Of a DNA stretch of 64,000 nucleotides, positions 32,819 to 44,529 are shown piece after piece (the stretch's first letter is position 1; each line of letters begins with the position of its first letter). The position numbers and the translations under genes were made by a program. Source of the DNA: Bolinopsis microptera. Taxonomy: Eukaryota > Ctenophora > Tentaculata > Lobata > Bolinopsidae. The notes beneath the pieces are model-generated. The model worked only from the letters and a program-made list of their open reading frames with translations. It did not search any database and had not been told where the DNA came from. The stretch is from NCBI RefSeq assembly GCF_026151205.1, contig NC_087074.1, positions 3,162,001 to 3,226,000 of the forward strand, read 5' to 3'.

Positions 32819-33115
32819 CTAACTGTCAATAAACTTAATAATCACTTTTGCTTGAGCGAGCATGCTGTCTCTTTTACACAAAAACTCAGTTACAGTCTTG
32901 AACGGTGCGAGAGTCTTGGTAATGTCTTTAGCTAAGTCAGTCTCTCCTGCACTCAGTTTTAGATTGCCTAGCTCCAAGTCATCTAAAATTGCATGCACTG
33001 CATCAGTTATCTGGTCATATCTCTCCAACATACTGCACAGCGAGCTCCAACGGGTTTTGTAGTCTCGTTGCAGTCTGAGTTCCTCTGTCCTGCACACAGG
33101 GGGACTATAGTGCAA
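32819..33115 (-). pseudogene. hAT transposase fragment (second copy)
   Basis: The minus-strand frame of 98 residues includes KTRWSSLCSMLERYDQIT, DDLELGNLKL and LAPFKTVTEFLCKRDSMLAQ. It extends the fragment seen at 28555-28800 and shows the typical hAT TRW-S-MLERY start. It is preceded on the plus strand by a segment (32765-32820) also found at 29215-29275, so both belong to one family. Confidence 0.68.
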
Positions 33116-33119
33116 AGAA

Positions 33120-33545
33120 ACTGCTGCTAACTACTGCTGACTGTTGCTAACTGCTGCTAACTGCTGCTAACTGCTGCAAATGGCGCGTGCGCGACAGCAG
33201 CAGTTAGCAGTTGCAACTATATGATTTCGATATATTGCGCTGGCCAGCTCTAGCTGACGAGTAATATCGCAAATATTTTGCGCTGGCCATCGATGGCCAG
33301 CGCTAGCTTGCGCTAGTCGGCTAGTTATCGAACTGTTTTCTGCAATTATTCAGAATAGTTTGAGGCGCTGACCATCGCAAACTATCAGGTTCGACATTGT
33401 CCAGCGCTGGATGGCGACAACTAGCGAAAATTTATTTGTTGCGCTGGCCAGCGTTTAATGGCGCTAGCCAGCGACAACTATAAGCGCTATCCATCGCTAG
33501 TTGTCGCCATCCAGCGCTAGTTGTCGCGTTTACACTATCGCAAAG
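33120..33545. repeat. CTGCTAA repeats and clustered GCGCTGGCC / GTCGCCATCCAGCGC motifs
   Basis: 33125-33200 holds tandem ctgctgctaa. 33235-33540 carries many short copies, on both strands, of gcgctggcca, ggccagcgctag and gttgtcgccatccagcgct. Short subterminal motifs repeated in both orientations are typical of hAT element ends, and a hAT transposase fragment adjoins. That link is an inference. Confidence 0.55.
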
Positions 33546-33929
33546 GAACCAATAAATCTAATGAAAGAGCGAATTGCTGAAATCCCAGAACTTGTGCAAG
33601 CTGCAAAAACGGTCCAGAGAACCATAATTGACAATGAACACACGTATGACGTATAGTAAAAGAGCCCACCACGGGACCGAAAATTCAGTAGTGGAAATGG
33701 CCTTTGGGGTTGTGATAAACTCAGATAACGTATCAGATCACGTCGAGGTTGTAACAGACCAAGAGTTCATCTCAGATCTCCACCTAAACCTATACCGGAT
33801 ACTATATATTTTGGAGAATTTTGAGGCTCACAGTCACAATGTCTCGTCCCATGGGTTAAGTTGTAAGCTGAGTATGTGTTTAAATCTCCTTACTTCGTAC
33901 GGTGAAATGTCGAAAAGTTTGCCGTAGCC

Positions 33930-36240
33930 TTTTGTGACGAGTGTTTGCCCACCGGGGATCCAAAAATATGATCACCATGAATATTACTTATGTGTTCACA
34001 CGTGCACTTATCACACGACTGTAATGATTCCAGAAAATTGTGCTATAGTGCATTTAGCTTAAGCTAGTTTATAATAGTCTACACACGGTCGCGGAATAGA
34101 AGAGCACAATTAGGTTATTTTCTTCTGCGACCGTGTTTCCTCGGTGGGCCGACAGGATTGAGGATTTTTTGTGTAGTAGTGCTGGGGAAAAAACTCGCTT
34201 TAAGTTTAAATATCAATGAGACTAAATACTGTTAATTCTTGACCTTAGTGCCACAGTTTCTGTGGTTAAAAAAATTATGATTAAATTTATATATCCTAGA
34301 AGCGCATGATTAACTCACATCACTAAGCATCTGGATGGATAAATAGCATACAAGAATGAACTGACCTTTAAACATGACCACCAGCTATATCATGTAATCA
34401 CAGCTCCGAAATAAATAAATTGCTCCACATAGAAACATCTGGCCTGATCTTATCACATTGTGGTCCCCAGGGGTTCGGTATAAAGCCCTTATAGGCAGTG
34501 CTGTCATAAACTGTAACCAACTGTTTAAAAATTAGACAGCTTTTGCTAACATTTTAAATTTTAAGTCATAGAGCAATCTTCTCAATTTTATAATTTAATA
34601 ATAATATTTTACCCTAACTATGATGTGGTGGCATTTCATACTTAACTAAAATTTAACTGTGAAAGTCAATAGATTATTAGTGACAACAAAATTATAGTTT
34701 AAGACATCCATTCTGCGCTGTGTTTCCAATATTGGAATTAATGATATGTATATTGTTATCAATATTGGAATTAATGATATGTATTTTGATGAGAATTTTT
34801 GACATTTTCAAACTAACCATTGATATTCTCAGATTATGTGACTGATTAAATGCTGAAGATAAAAGAAATATATTCATTTTGCTAAGATTATGTTTGCGTT
34901 TCATTGCTCAACAGCTGTTCGAAGGATCAAATATAAGATTATGTATTGATTGAATAATTGGTAATAAATTTAACTTTTGTTTTATTCGCAGTGGTTGTGA
35001 AGGTTATAAAAAGGTTTGAGCAGACTTCCTCCCCCGACCATTGACCAATACTGTCTGATTTACAGAAATTTTGAACCGCTTATACCAAATTTATGTCATG
35101 ACACTTGTAACAAGGAAAAAAGATATTATATATATCTTTACTTCGTACTTTGATTCGTTGTCATGTTTCTATTTACGTACAAACACATTTTTATTTTTAT
35201 AATGGAGCATTTTAACCCTATGTCATCGGGGTGATTCGGAATCAACGTCTGAAAATAAATCGATCTTAGTTGGTTTCAACTGTCAGAATGTCAGGGGCCT
35301 TCTCATAAAAATCTCGAAGATCGAGGGTAGAGTGATTGCGGACGCTCGCATGTGATTGGCCTGTTAGTGGGATACCTTTGCAAAGTAACATGGCCGAAAG
35401 TCCAAACATAAAACATGATTATACTATATAAGCCCGAACTTTTTTCGCCCATCTGTTGCCCCCCATATAAAGGTTAGACCATGATTTACTTCTTTTCAGA
35501 TGACAACATCAGGCTAACTTGTCCATGAGACCTAAACTGTAGTTTATTCTCAATCAAACAATACATTTTTCAATGAAACAATAAATCTAATTTTTAGCAC
35601 ATTTGGCAGACTCAAAACATTTATAACAATTCAATAATTAACAACTAATAAATTGAACATTCCTCAAGTTAAACTCTGATTAAAGCACGCTTTCTTAATT
35701 ATAATAAAAAGGGCAACACGAAAGTTTGAAGATATTTAATACTTAAATAATAGTTAAATGTCCAAATTCCAAACTAACGGGAAAAGGACAACTAACAAAC
35801 TTTTGTTGTTTGTATTTTTTGTTGTTTTCAATGCATGAACTCTTAGTGAGTAACTTTGCTGATCCGTTTCTACTCTCAAGTTCCTTTGTGCGTGTACCAA
35901 TATTTGCTGTTTCCTCTGGTCCGTATCAAACATTTAACCTGAAGACACGGGAAATGACTGTTATAGTAACATAATTTTATTGTTAAACCATTGATATTCT
36001 CAGATTATGTGACTGATTAAATGCTGAAGATAAAAGAAATATATTCATTTTGCTAAGATTATATTTGCGTTTCATTGCTCAACAGCTGTTCGAAGGATCA
36101 AATTTAAGATAATTTTATTGTCTAAACAAAGCAGAATCAACACATGAATAATCTTACTATATAATATTTAAAGTCTAAATTGTGACGGTACATTAGAACT
36201 AGACAGAAACAAACACTACCGTACAGCATATAAAGCGAGC
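33930..36240. other. Intergenic sequence with dispersed repeat copies
   Basis: No gene is supported. A segment of about 130 bp (ctgattaaatgctgaagata, cattgctcaacagctgttcg) occurs at 34815-34945 and again, same strand, at 35983-36112. 35207-35360 is the second copy of the repeat at 19830-19990. An imperfect hairpin (cacggtcgcggaa / ttctgcgaccgtg) lies at 34083-34136. Confidence 0.6.
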
Positions 36241-36390
36241 CGATATAAATGGATGGATGTGTTTATCCGTACCATTTTACTGACACTTCGGCATCAACTT
36301 TAACGAGACTTTCCGTAAAAATCATTTTAGTCTCTTGAGTCTTCACACCACCTTGGGGTTAGGCGGGTTTCTGCCTGTACATACAACTTA

Positions 36391-36631
36391 TGAACCATGA
36401 ACCATGAACCATGAACCATGAACCATGAACCATAAACCATGAACCATGAACCATGAACCATGAACCATGAACCATGAACCATGAACCATGAACCATGAAC
36501 CATGAACCATGAACCATGAACCATGAACCATGAACCATGAACCATGAACCATGAACCATGAACCATGAACCATGAACCATGAACCATGAACCATGAACCA
36601 TGAACCATGAACCATGAACCATGAACCATGA
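36391..36631 (+). repeat. Heptanucleotide array (ATGAACC)n, about 34 copies
   Basis: A nearly perfect 7-bp tandem repeat, with one ataaacc variant near 36432. Because seven is not a multiple of three and the unit has no stop on the minus strand, all three minus frames stay open and give a false MVHGSWF repeat protein. Confidence 0.95.
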
Positions 36632-37099
36632 ATATTAAATACTAAAAATACTCTAGTACAATTGTAACTGCAGTTTTACAGAACTTTAAATGCTTAATGA
36701 ACACACATGCAGGTACCACCCGTATTCACACTCAGAACTGAGTTTAGTCATTTTCCGATACGAGATTGGGGACGGGTTCTATAAACAAAAAAACAAACAA
36801 GTAACATATACCTAGTCGTCCAGCTGGACGGTTCTCCGCAAGACATATTTAATGCAATTTTTGGCCTTTTTTAAACTAATAATGAACCATAACTATGTTT
36901 AATAATGATTTTTGGAAAAAACAGATAGTTCAGACGATAGGTAGCTGGCGTATAAGTATAACCGGTATTGCTACTACATGTGGAACACAAATGGCAAAAA
37001 GTTGGAGGGGTACTCCACATGGAGTGCTCTTCACTGTTTAAGGGTTAAGGAATTGTACGAGAAGATGAACAAAGGCAAAGATGAGGAAATAAAATAATA

Positions 37100-38400
37100 T
37101 GTAATGTGCTAGGCATCAGCTCATAAGGTTATAGTTGGGGTTAATTTGTTAAGGGAGGGGGGTTCACCCTGATTTTTTTGTGAAACTTGGTTTCGAGATA
37201 GCAGTTGACCAACAAACTAGGACCGGCGACCGAACTTTTGAGGGGGTCCCAAACACCAACAGCCAAACGGTGACCGCGGGGCAGCCACGCCCATATTTTG
37301 TCCAAATTAGGCCCAATTAAGCCAAATACCCTGAACATGCCCAAAACCATGCTTTGGGATGCTCTACTTGTAGCTACTAGTCTCCTGAACACACATATTA
37401 AGTTTTATCAAAATTGGATGAAAATTGGCCGAGTTATGGGATAAAAACCATATGCCCATATTTATGCAAACGCACCAAATTTGATCGATTTTGCCAAAAT
37501 TTTTGGTCCATAAATTGGTCAAATATCAATATTTTTAAATAAAGCCAACTTTATATGGAAGGTAAGTCTATACTACACATTCTCTATGATTATCAGCTCA
37601 ATATCTACCTAACTGTGGATTCTGTGTTCAAATAATCGCAAAAAATGAACAAAATCGCCCATATCTCAGTTCGCGTTATTTGCAAAACTAAAATAGGGTT
37701 TCGATATTTTTTCATGAAATTTTCAGAATCAACGTAGAATTGTCACTTGACTGTGGCTGACTGTGAGTGATGTGAGCAAATGTGTAAAAATGAACAAACC
37801 TACGACCAGAGGAACCCCAATAGACGTAAGTCACTAATGACGGACGTAGCCTCCCAATAGGGAGGTAAAGTGGGTGCCCCAACATTTTAAAAATAATGAA
37901 CAAAATGAACAAAAGTATAACTCAATATTAATATAAGCCCAAGACAAAATTAAAACATCTTTTATTTTATAAAACCACACTAAACTAAAAAGAAGCAGAG
38001 ACCATACAATACATGTAGGTATAGTAAATGTTAGTACCTACAGTGACATAGAAAGGTAAAGAACTTAGACATAAAATGGAGTGCGGTAAGAAAAACTTCA
38101 AAAAAAACTTCAAGAAAAACTTCAAAAATCGTATATCGAGAGGTAGGTTGTATGTACTACTACTAGGAACGGACTTCAGAAAACCGAAAAAAATCTGTTA
38201 GGCTTATAGTTATAATGATCAGATTAGCATGAAACATGAACAAAAGTAGTTTCAAGAAGAATTTCAAAAATCGTATATCGAGAGGTCCGTAGTACCTCTC
38301 CGTAGTAGTAGTACTACTACTACGGACTTCAGAAAACCGAACAAAATATATCAAGTTTATAATCATCAGGGTAGCATGAACCGTGGAAAATTGGTTTCCA
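37100..38400. other. Repeat-derived intergenic sequence
   Basis: 37140-37900 has no coding support. 38090-38400 contains cgaaaaaaatctgtt, gatcagattagcatgaaaca and atcgtatatcgagaggt, a diverged relative of the interior modules of the G/C-ended foldback element. A perfect 26-bp palindrome built on GTAGTAGTAGTAC sits at 38300-38325. Confidence 0.5.
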
Positions 38401-39416
38401 GGAATCCACTTTCACAAGCATTTCTTAGCCCACTCGTCTGCTGACGTAACATTATTAGCCAAAAATTCCCAACTTCCCTAAAACTTAGACATAAAAACTT
38501 ATACCACTAGACATAAGTTTACCACTAGACATAAAGTTAACCAGACACCCCAATTAATGTCTGGAGCTGAGAACTGCAAGCATTCAGAAGACGGTACATA
38601 GAGGCCTGAGGCCCTCTTATGAACAAAGGTAGAGATGAGGAAATAACATAATACGTATGTAATGTAAAATGTGTTAGGCATAAGGTTAGTTAGCAGTTAA
38701 TCTGATTAGTGAGATTTGGAATAATGAGAACATTGACCAAAAGTCAGCTGGATCAGTGAACAGACCGGATATCTGATCAGCTCCTAGCTGGCAACAGAAT
38801 GAATAAGTGAACGATAAAATTTTGTTTAAATATACTAGCAAAAACCAGTCTAACCCTTAGGCTTAGCCTTAAGAATAAGTGCTTAATAAGTGGTATGGAG
38901 TATGGACGCGACGTATCCTGATTTCTGTTGTATGTGAAATTTGTATCTTCCTTAATGCAGTTAATAATTATGAATCATGAACATGATAGCCTGAGGTCCC
39001 CAGGTAAAAGGTCGTATGTGATTTACCTCGCGTTTTTCGATATATTTATAGGAAAAGATTTGCAACATCATGATGTTGAATGAATTCAAGAATTCAGGAG
39101 ACATAAACCTTGCTCGGATATTAGATTAGGAAAATATTTAGAATCAATTTATCAAAGAAATGGATTAATTACCAGGAAACTTATGCTTTATAGTACGTTG
39201 TTTTTTAGCAGTTGGAATGGTTATTACCTGGAAAATCAGATTTGCAATCTGCAGGAGTTTTGCAAATATTATTCAATGCATAGAGGTCAGATATTAAAAT
39301 CTTTCCGTAAATTATCTATCAAGTTTTTTGTATGAGCTTGGTATTTACAATCACTACTGCACTCTCATGCATGTGTCACATGCAACTATCTCACTATTAT
39401 ATATAAAGTGAGACGA

Positions 39417-39595
39417 TATACCTTATTGGACCTTATTTGGACGGACATTACTTGAACATTTTTGAAAAAAATTCAACGGACTTTAACTTGGACGGACATT
39501 AATTGAACGGACTTTATTTGAACGGACATTAAAATGAACGCTAGGGCCTCCAGCGTTCAAGTAATGTCCGTCAAAATAAGGTCCGATAAGGTATA
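39417..39595. mobile_element. Short MITE-like element with ~40-bp terminal inverted repeats
   Basis: The left end reads TATACCTTATTGGACCTTAT and the right end is its inverted match, ATAAGGTCCGATAAGGTATA. The inverted repeats continue inward through GACGGACATTACTTGAAC. The centre contains further ggacggacattaattgaacg-type repeats. About 179 bp long, with no coding capacity. Confidence 0.7.
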
Positions 39596-39985
39596 TGGAT
39601 CCGTACCATTTTACTGACACCGCACGGCATCAACTTTAACGCGACTTTCCGTAAAAACAGTAAAAGATATACAACTGAAACTTATTGACTGGGTCAAATG
39701 CTTAAATGGCTTCCAAATCAGGCACAAAACATATTTTGAACATCGTTTCGAATGCGTCAAAAAGCGCTTATAATTGTTTATAATCGCTTATAACCCCCAA
39801 ATAAATAAGCGCTTATAAACGCTTTTCAGTGGAGCATTTCAAGAAAAGCGTTTATAAGTGTTTATACTGCCGTTCCCTGAGAAAAGGCAGTAAGTCACAT
39901 CGATGTCATTTTGAGAAAATGGGACAAACGTGTTTGTCGTTCTATAGGTAATTTTATTCGCATAAACGGGGTTAATTTTTACATC

Positions 39986-40049
39986 TATGTGTAAATAAAT
40001 TATTGTCATATGTCCTATAGGACATATGGCAATAATTTATTTACACATA
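39986..40049. repeat. 64-bp palindrome centred on CCTATAGG
   Basis: Arms of 32 bases, starting TATGTGTAAATAAATTATTG, pair with one mismatch and no loop. Flanking sequence (39880-40260) contains several cagtaagtcc/ggacttactgcctttt segments on opposite strands, suggesting a larger foldback element. Confidence 0.7.
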
Positions 40050-40415
40050 TACATTATACATAGATGTCAAAATTATATAAACATGCTTAAAAGCATAAAT
40101 TCACCTACACTGATCTTTAAAAACCATTTTTCTCCAGAATAACTGAACTATTTTCCCATCCGCATTGGACTTACTGCCTTTTCTGAGGGAATTGCGGACT
40201 TACTGCCTTTTATCAGGATCGATTTCAACCGATTCGTCTCTAGAAAGGCAGTAAGTCCATTTTTCCTCAGATAAAGTCAACACAAAAAATACAACATTAC
40301 TATATTTTTGATCATATCCTTGCAATATATAATTATGTGGGCCTCCTGTGCATTGCAATTTGCAAGTGTGTAATTATATTGACATGGATAATGGATAATT
40401 TCTCGCTCAAAATGC

Positions 40416-42340
40416 CTATAACTTCTTAAATATCGAATATTTTGGAATAATTTTTACAGCATCGTATTCAGCTTGGTCAGAGTTCAGACGCATTAATTTA
40501 GAAAAAAAAATATTTGAAGATACAATGTTATTTAAAGCACAAAATTTTTCTAAAAATTTTTCAATAATCCACACAAGTGTGGAAACTTGCCGATTAACTT
40601 TGCACCATCTGATAATAAAAATAATGACCTTTCTTGGAATACTTTTGGGTACCATGTTGCCGATATGTGTCGACCGGCTAAGATCACTTGAAACCATTAC
40701 TCCAGTATCTCTGACGTTTTCGACAGGATAAAGTATGTCCTGACTGGATACTTTGTAACGCAGTGTTTCGGCAAAGAAGGGTAGTTCGGGGAATGAGCTC
40801 TTACTGTTATGGAGGTGATTTAACAGCTCGAACTTCTGCTCGTGAAGCTTCATGTTATTGCTACGTGACCAGTCAAGAATCTTATAGATATCTTCTTGTA
40901 ACAACTGACAGTCTTCAAAACAGCCAATCTGTTTGGAGACTCTAGTATCATCGGCGAAAAAACTCACCCTAGATGAATCCACGACTTGTTCTAGATCATT
41001 GATGAACAAGATAAAGAGAAGTGGCCCCAAAACGCTTTCCTGGTACCTGGGGGACACCACTTAAAACTTTTGCGATATCCGAGTGAACTCCATTAAGCAC
41101 CACGACTTGTTCACGATCAAAGAGAAAGGACTTTATCCACTCTATGAGCTTGCCATGAAACCCATATTTTTTTCAGCTTGTGGATAAGAAGATTCAAGTC
41201 AACTTTATCAAACGCCTTAGCGTAATCCAGATATTATATAGAATCTGTATATTCACCACGAGTAAACCCTTCGTAGATGTCGTCAAAATGGCCGAGCATT
41301 TGAGTCAAGCAGCTCCTATTCGCTCTGAAACCATGCTGCTTATCGGTCGAGAGACTGTTGGCTTCCAAATACTCCACCATATGTTTCCTTACCACTCTTT
41401 CATACACTTTTACAACGTGGGAGGTCAAAGTGACAGGTCTGTAGTTTCCAGCTTCACATCTACTGCCTTTTTTGATTAGTGGCGAAACATAACCCGTCTT
41501 GTTGAAGCTTGGCACTATACCAGATGACATGGACTCTGACCACATAAGATAAATCGGGACACTATAAGTATAAGGCTGCTGGCTGGTAGCACACCTTTTG
41601 AGAAGAATAGCTGGTATTTCATCGGGTCCAGGGGCAGAGTCTAGTTTGATTTCAGATATAGCTTCCATGATACTATCAGGTGTTAACACAATCATTGTCT
41701 CTACTGATAAGGGGTGGTACCGCAAATGTAGGGACTACTGTGTGGAGACAATTAGGGTCGCTGAAAACGGCGCAGAACTGTTGTTGAAGGATGTTGGTGA
41801 GTTCCTTCCGTTCAGTCACTTCAGTGACTAGTTCCTTATTGCCGTTCAGGAGGGTAGAGATGTTGTGTTTCACTTTGGAGAATGATTTGGCATAGGAGAA
41901 GAAATATTTGGGGTTACTTTTGATCCGCTCCACCGCTCTCCTTTCACCTTGTTCGAGATGGTTGACTATGGCCTCCTTTATCTCATAGCACACCAGCCCG
42001 ATCTCGTCTTCAAGTTTCTTAATTCGGGCATTGTCACCGGCGCATCTTGCTGCGGAGAGACGAGTTTTAAGCTTAGACTTCCGTCTTCAGAGAGAGTTGT
42101 ACAGTTTAGGCTTGCCAGTTGGAGGTCGTTTCTTGGGAATGTTCGCTATGCACGTGTTTAGTACTTTATCCGTGAACTTAACAGGGAATTCCTCGAACGT
42201 ACCAGCATCTCTCAGTTCATCCCAATCAATAGGCCAATAGCTTCAAAAACCTTAATCAGTCGATGAAAATCAGCTTGATTAAAATCTAATGCTCGAAAGT
42301 TCATTTCATCAAGATACGCGTAGCATGGGCCTCCTAACTA
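40416..42340 (-). pseudogene. Non-LTR retrotransposon remnant (linker and reverse transcriptase)
   Basis: Reading the minus strand from about 42320, there is a Lys/Arg-rich linker (PKKRPPTGKPKLYNSL), then KYFFSYAKSFSKVKHNI. Next come reverse transcriptase blocks: KLDSAPGPDEIPAILLKRC, GNYRPVTLTSHVVKVYERVV and KQHGFRANRSCLTQM. A frame break leads to YLDYAKAFDKVDL, then SVLGPLLFILFINDLEQVV and FFADDTRV. Motif order is normal for a CR1/Jockey-like element. Frames break several times, near 41230, 41060 and 41700, and there is no endonuclease domain. It is dead and 5'-truncated. Confidence 0.85.
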
Positions 42341-42533
42341 AACTTCTTTTTTTACAACGTTTTTACTCTTTTACTTTCCATGAACCTTTTAGTTAATTTT
42401 TCAACATTTGATTCGCTTGAAAATCAAAATGGACGTTTAAATATAATCTGAGCGGATAAAACTGATGATTGATAATTTCCAGATTAGCTGTCACGTGATA
42501 GTGGGGCCTTGTTCAGCCTCTCGGAAGAACAAC

Positions 42534-42587
42534 ATGACGGAACTGTATAACTCAGCTACTGGTACTTCTACTAGTGCGTCAGACAGG
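42534..42587 (+). CDS. Possible first coding exon of an unidentified gene
   Basis: The exon encodes MTELYNSATGTSTSASDR and ends exactly at AGG|GTAAGT, a consensus donor. A TCACGTGA E-box lies about 40 bp upstream, at 42491-42498. It ends in phase 0, which does not match the start of the zinc-finger exon at 47308, and I found no convincing partner exon. It could be the 5' exon of a gene whose next exon I missed, or chance. Confidence 0.3.
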
Positions 42588-43750
42588 GTAAGTGTGTCAG
42601 GGTAAAATTTGAGAAATATTATCTCTTCGTTCATATTTTTCACATTTAAAAAATAACTTGATTCCACGATTTAGGTGGTCGCTTTTTGAATGATCGCTTT
42701 TTATCACCACTGAAATCGACCTTTTTGACATGTGTTAAATGTTACAGTATACAGTATACACTTATACAGTCATCAAGTTAAAATTGTTGTGAAGCCAAAA
42801 ATATCTCAAGTTTCGACAAACAGCTGCCCAAGCCTGATTCTGATTGGCTCGTGCATGACCACGTGTCCAGACCTTTGATTGCAGGCCTTAATTTCTATTA
42901 AAAGATGATTTGTGAATCATTATCGGTAAACAATAAGTCACGTGAATTGGTAACCCTGCAGTGATTGGCTAGTTGGCTGCTATACTGATTGCTGATTGGT
43001 CGACTTGATTTCGTGAGACCCGGATGTCAGGGACAGACACAGGATTAAGGAGCTAATGTGAAAGCTCGTCATTTAAAACTGCTGTCTGCATTTTCAAGGA
43101 GACAGACAGACAGCGTCATAATTTCAATCTTGTTTATTTTCGGAGCATTGTGTCATTGTTGTTTTTTTGTAGTACTCTGAAGATTTCCATGTTGGGTGAT
43201 TTCTTCAGATTTGGTGCAAGCAACAATTTTCATGAATCTTTTAGATTTGCTTCTTGTTATGAAGGTTAGTTTATCCTCGGTTCAGGAAACTTACTCTGCA
43301 ACTTTAATGGAAATTTTGATTGAAACATTATTGAACAGTTGAACATCCGTGATATTCCATTTGCTCATTTGATCACATCCAAGAGTCGCATTGTTTACTC
43401 CTTATGAAAAAAGATGGTATCTCAATCTCAACTGTTGCCTCGCTGTAACCTGAACCATCCGCCTACAAAACATTTCATAACAACCTTGAACCTTTTCGCA
43501 CGTTCAATATTTACAATCATTGAAAACAAACTTTTTGTGAATTGTGGTTGTCAGGAAACTGGAAACACAATGTTAGCAGACCGGACATGATCACATGACC
43601 TTTTTCTCAGGACTAGTCTTCAGAAGTGAGATTGACAAGTTGCCTCCCTCATTATAGCCACTTCCATCCCTCATCTTCTGTCTCCAATTCAACTTTGTTC
43701 AACTATTAGCCATGATGGTTACGTCATGCCATCCTTGCTTATTCAAACCC

Positions 43751-44272
43751 TGGTTGTGACCGGTTGTGACTGGTTGGGACTGGTTGGGACTGGTTGTGAC
43801 CGGTTGTGACCGGTTGTGACCGGTTGTGACCGGTTGTGACTGGTTGTGACCGGTTGTGACCGGTTGTGACTGGTTGTGACCGGTTGCGACTGGTTGTGAC
43901 CGGTTGTGACCGGTTGTGACTGGTTGTGACTGGTTGTGACCGGTTGTGACTGGTTGTGACCGGTTGTGACTGGTTGTGACCGGTTGTGACTGGTTAATGT
44001 GACTGGTTGTGACCGGTTGTGACTGGTTAATGTGACTGGTTGTGACCGGTTGTGACTGGTTAATGTGACTGGTTGTGACCGGTTGTGACTAGTTGTGACT
44101 GGTTGTGACTGGTTAATGTGACTGGTTATGACTGGTTGTGACTGGTTGTGGCTGGTTAATGTGATTGGTTGTGACTGGTTGTGACCGGTTGTGACTGGTT
44201 GTGACTGGTTGTGACTGGTTAATGTGACTGGTTATGACTGGTTGTGACCGGTTGTGACTGGTTGTGACTGTC
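43751..44272 (+). repeat. Decanucleotide minisatellite (GGTTGTGACY)n, about 50 copies
   Basis: A 10-bp unit alternates between tggttgtgac and cggttgtgac. A higher-order variant inserts TGGTTAATGTGAC at intervals in the right half, so it has two-level structure. Confidence 0.92.
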
Positions 44273-44470
44273 TAAACCGGCTCATGAACTAAACCCGGGA
44301 GTAGTTTATCTCAATTCTCTTCTGAACTCCAAATCTTTATATTGTGAGTCACTATATCAGAAGTCCATGGTTAATGCTTTATAAAACACAGTTGTTTCTT
44401 ATCGAACACGACCTTCATTATTTCCTGTTATTAGTGACCAGCATCAATCTACATCCAGTATAAAAGCCGT

Positions 44471-44520
44471 TATAAACACCATTATAAACACCATTATAAA
44501 CACCATTATAAACACCATTG
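44471..44520 (+). repeat. 12-bp repeat (TATAAACACCAT)n, 4 copies
   Basis: Four tandem copies of ttataaacacca with no substitutions. Confidence 0.85.
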
Positions 44521-44529
44521 TTACTCTTG

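Noticed and set aside
36327-36629. Minus-strand repeat protein MVHGSWF...
   Set aside because: It is open in all three minus frames only because of the ATGAACC heptamer array.
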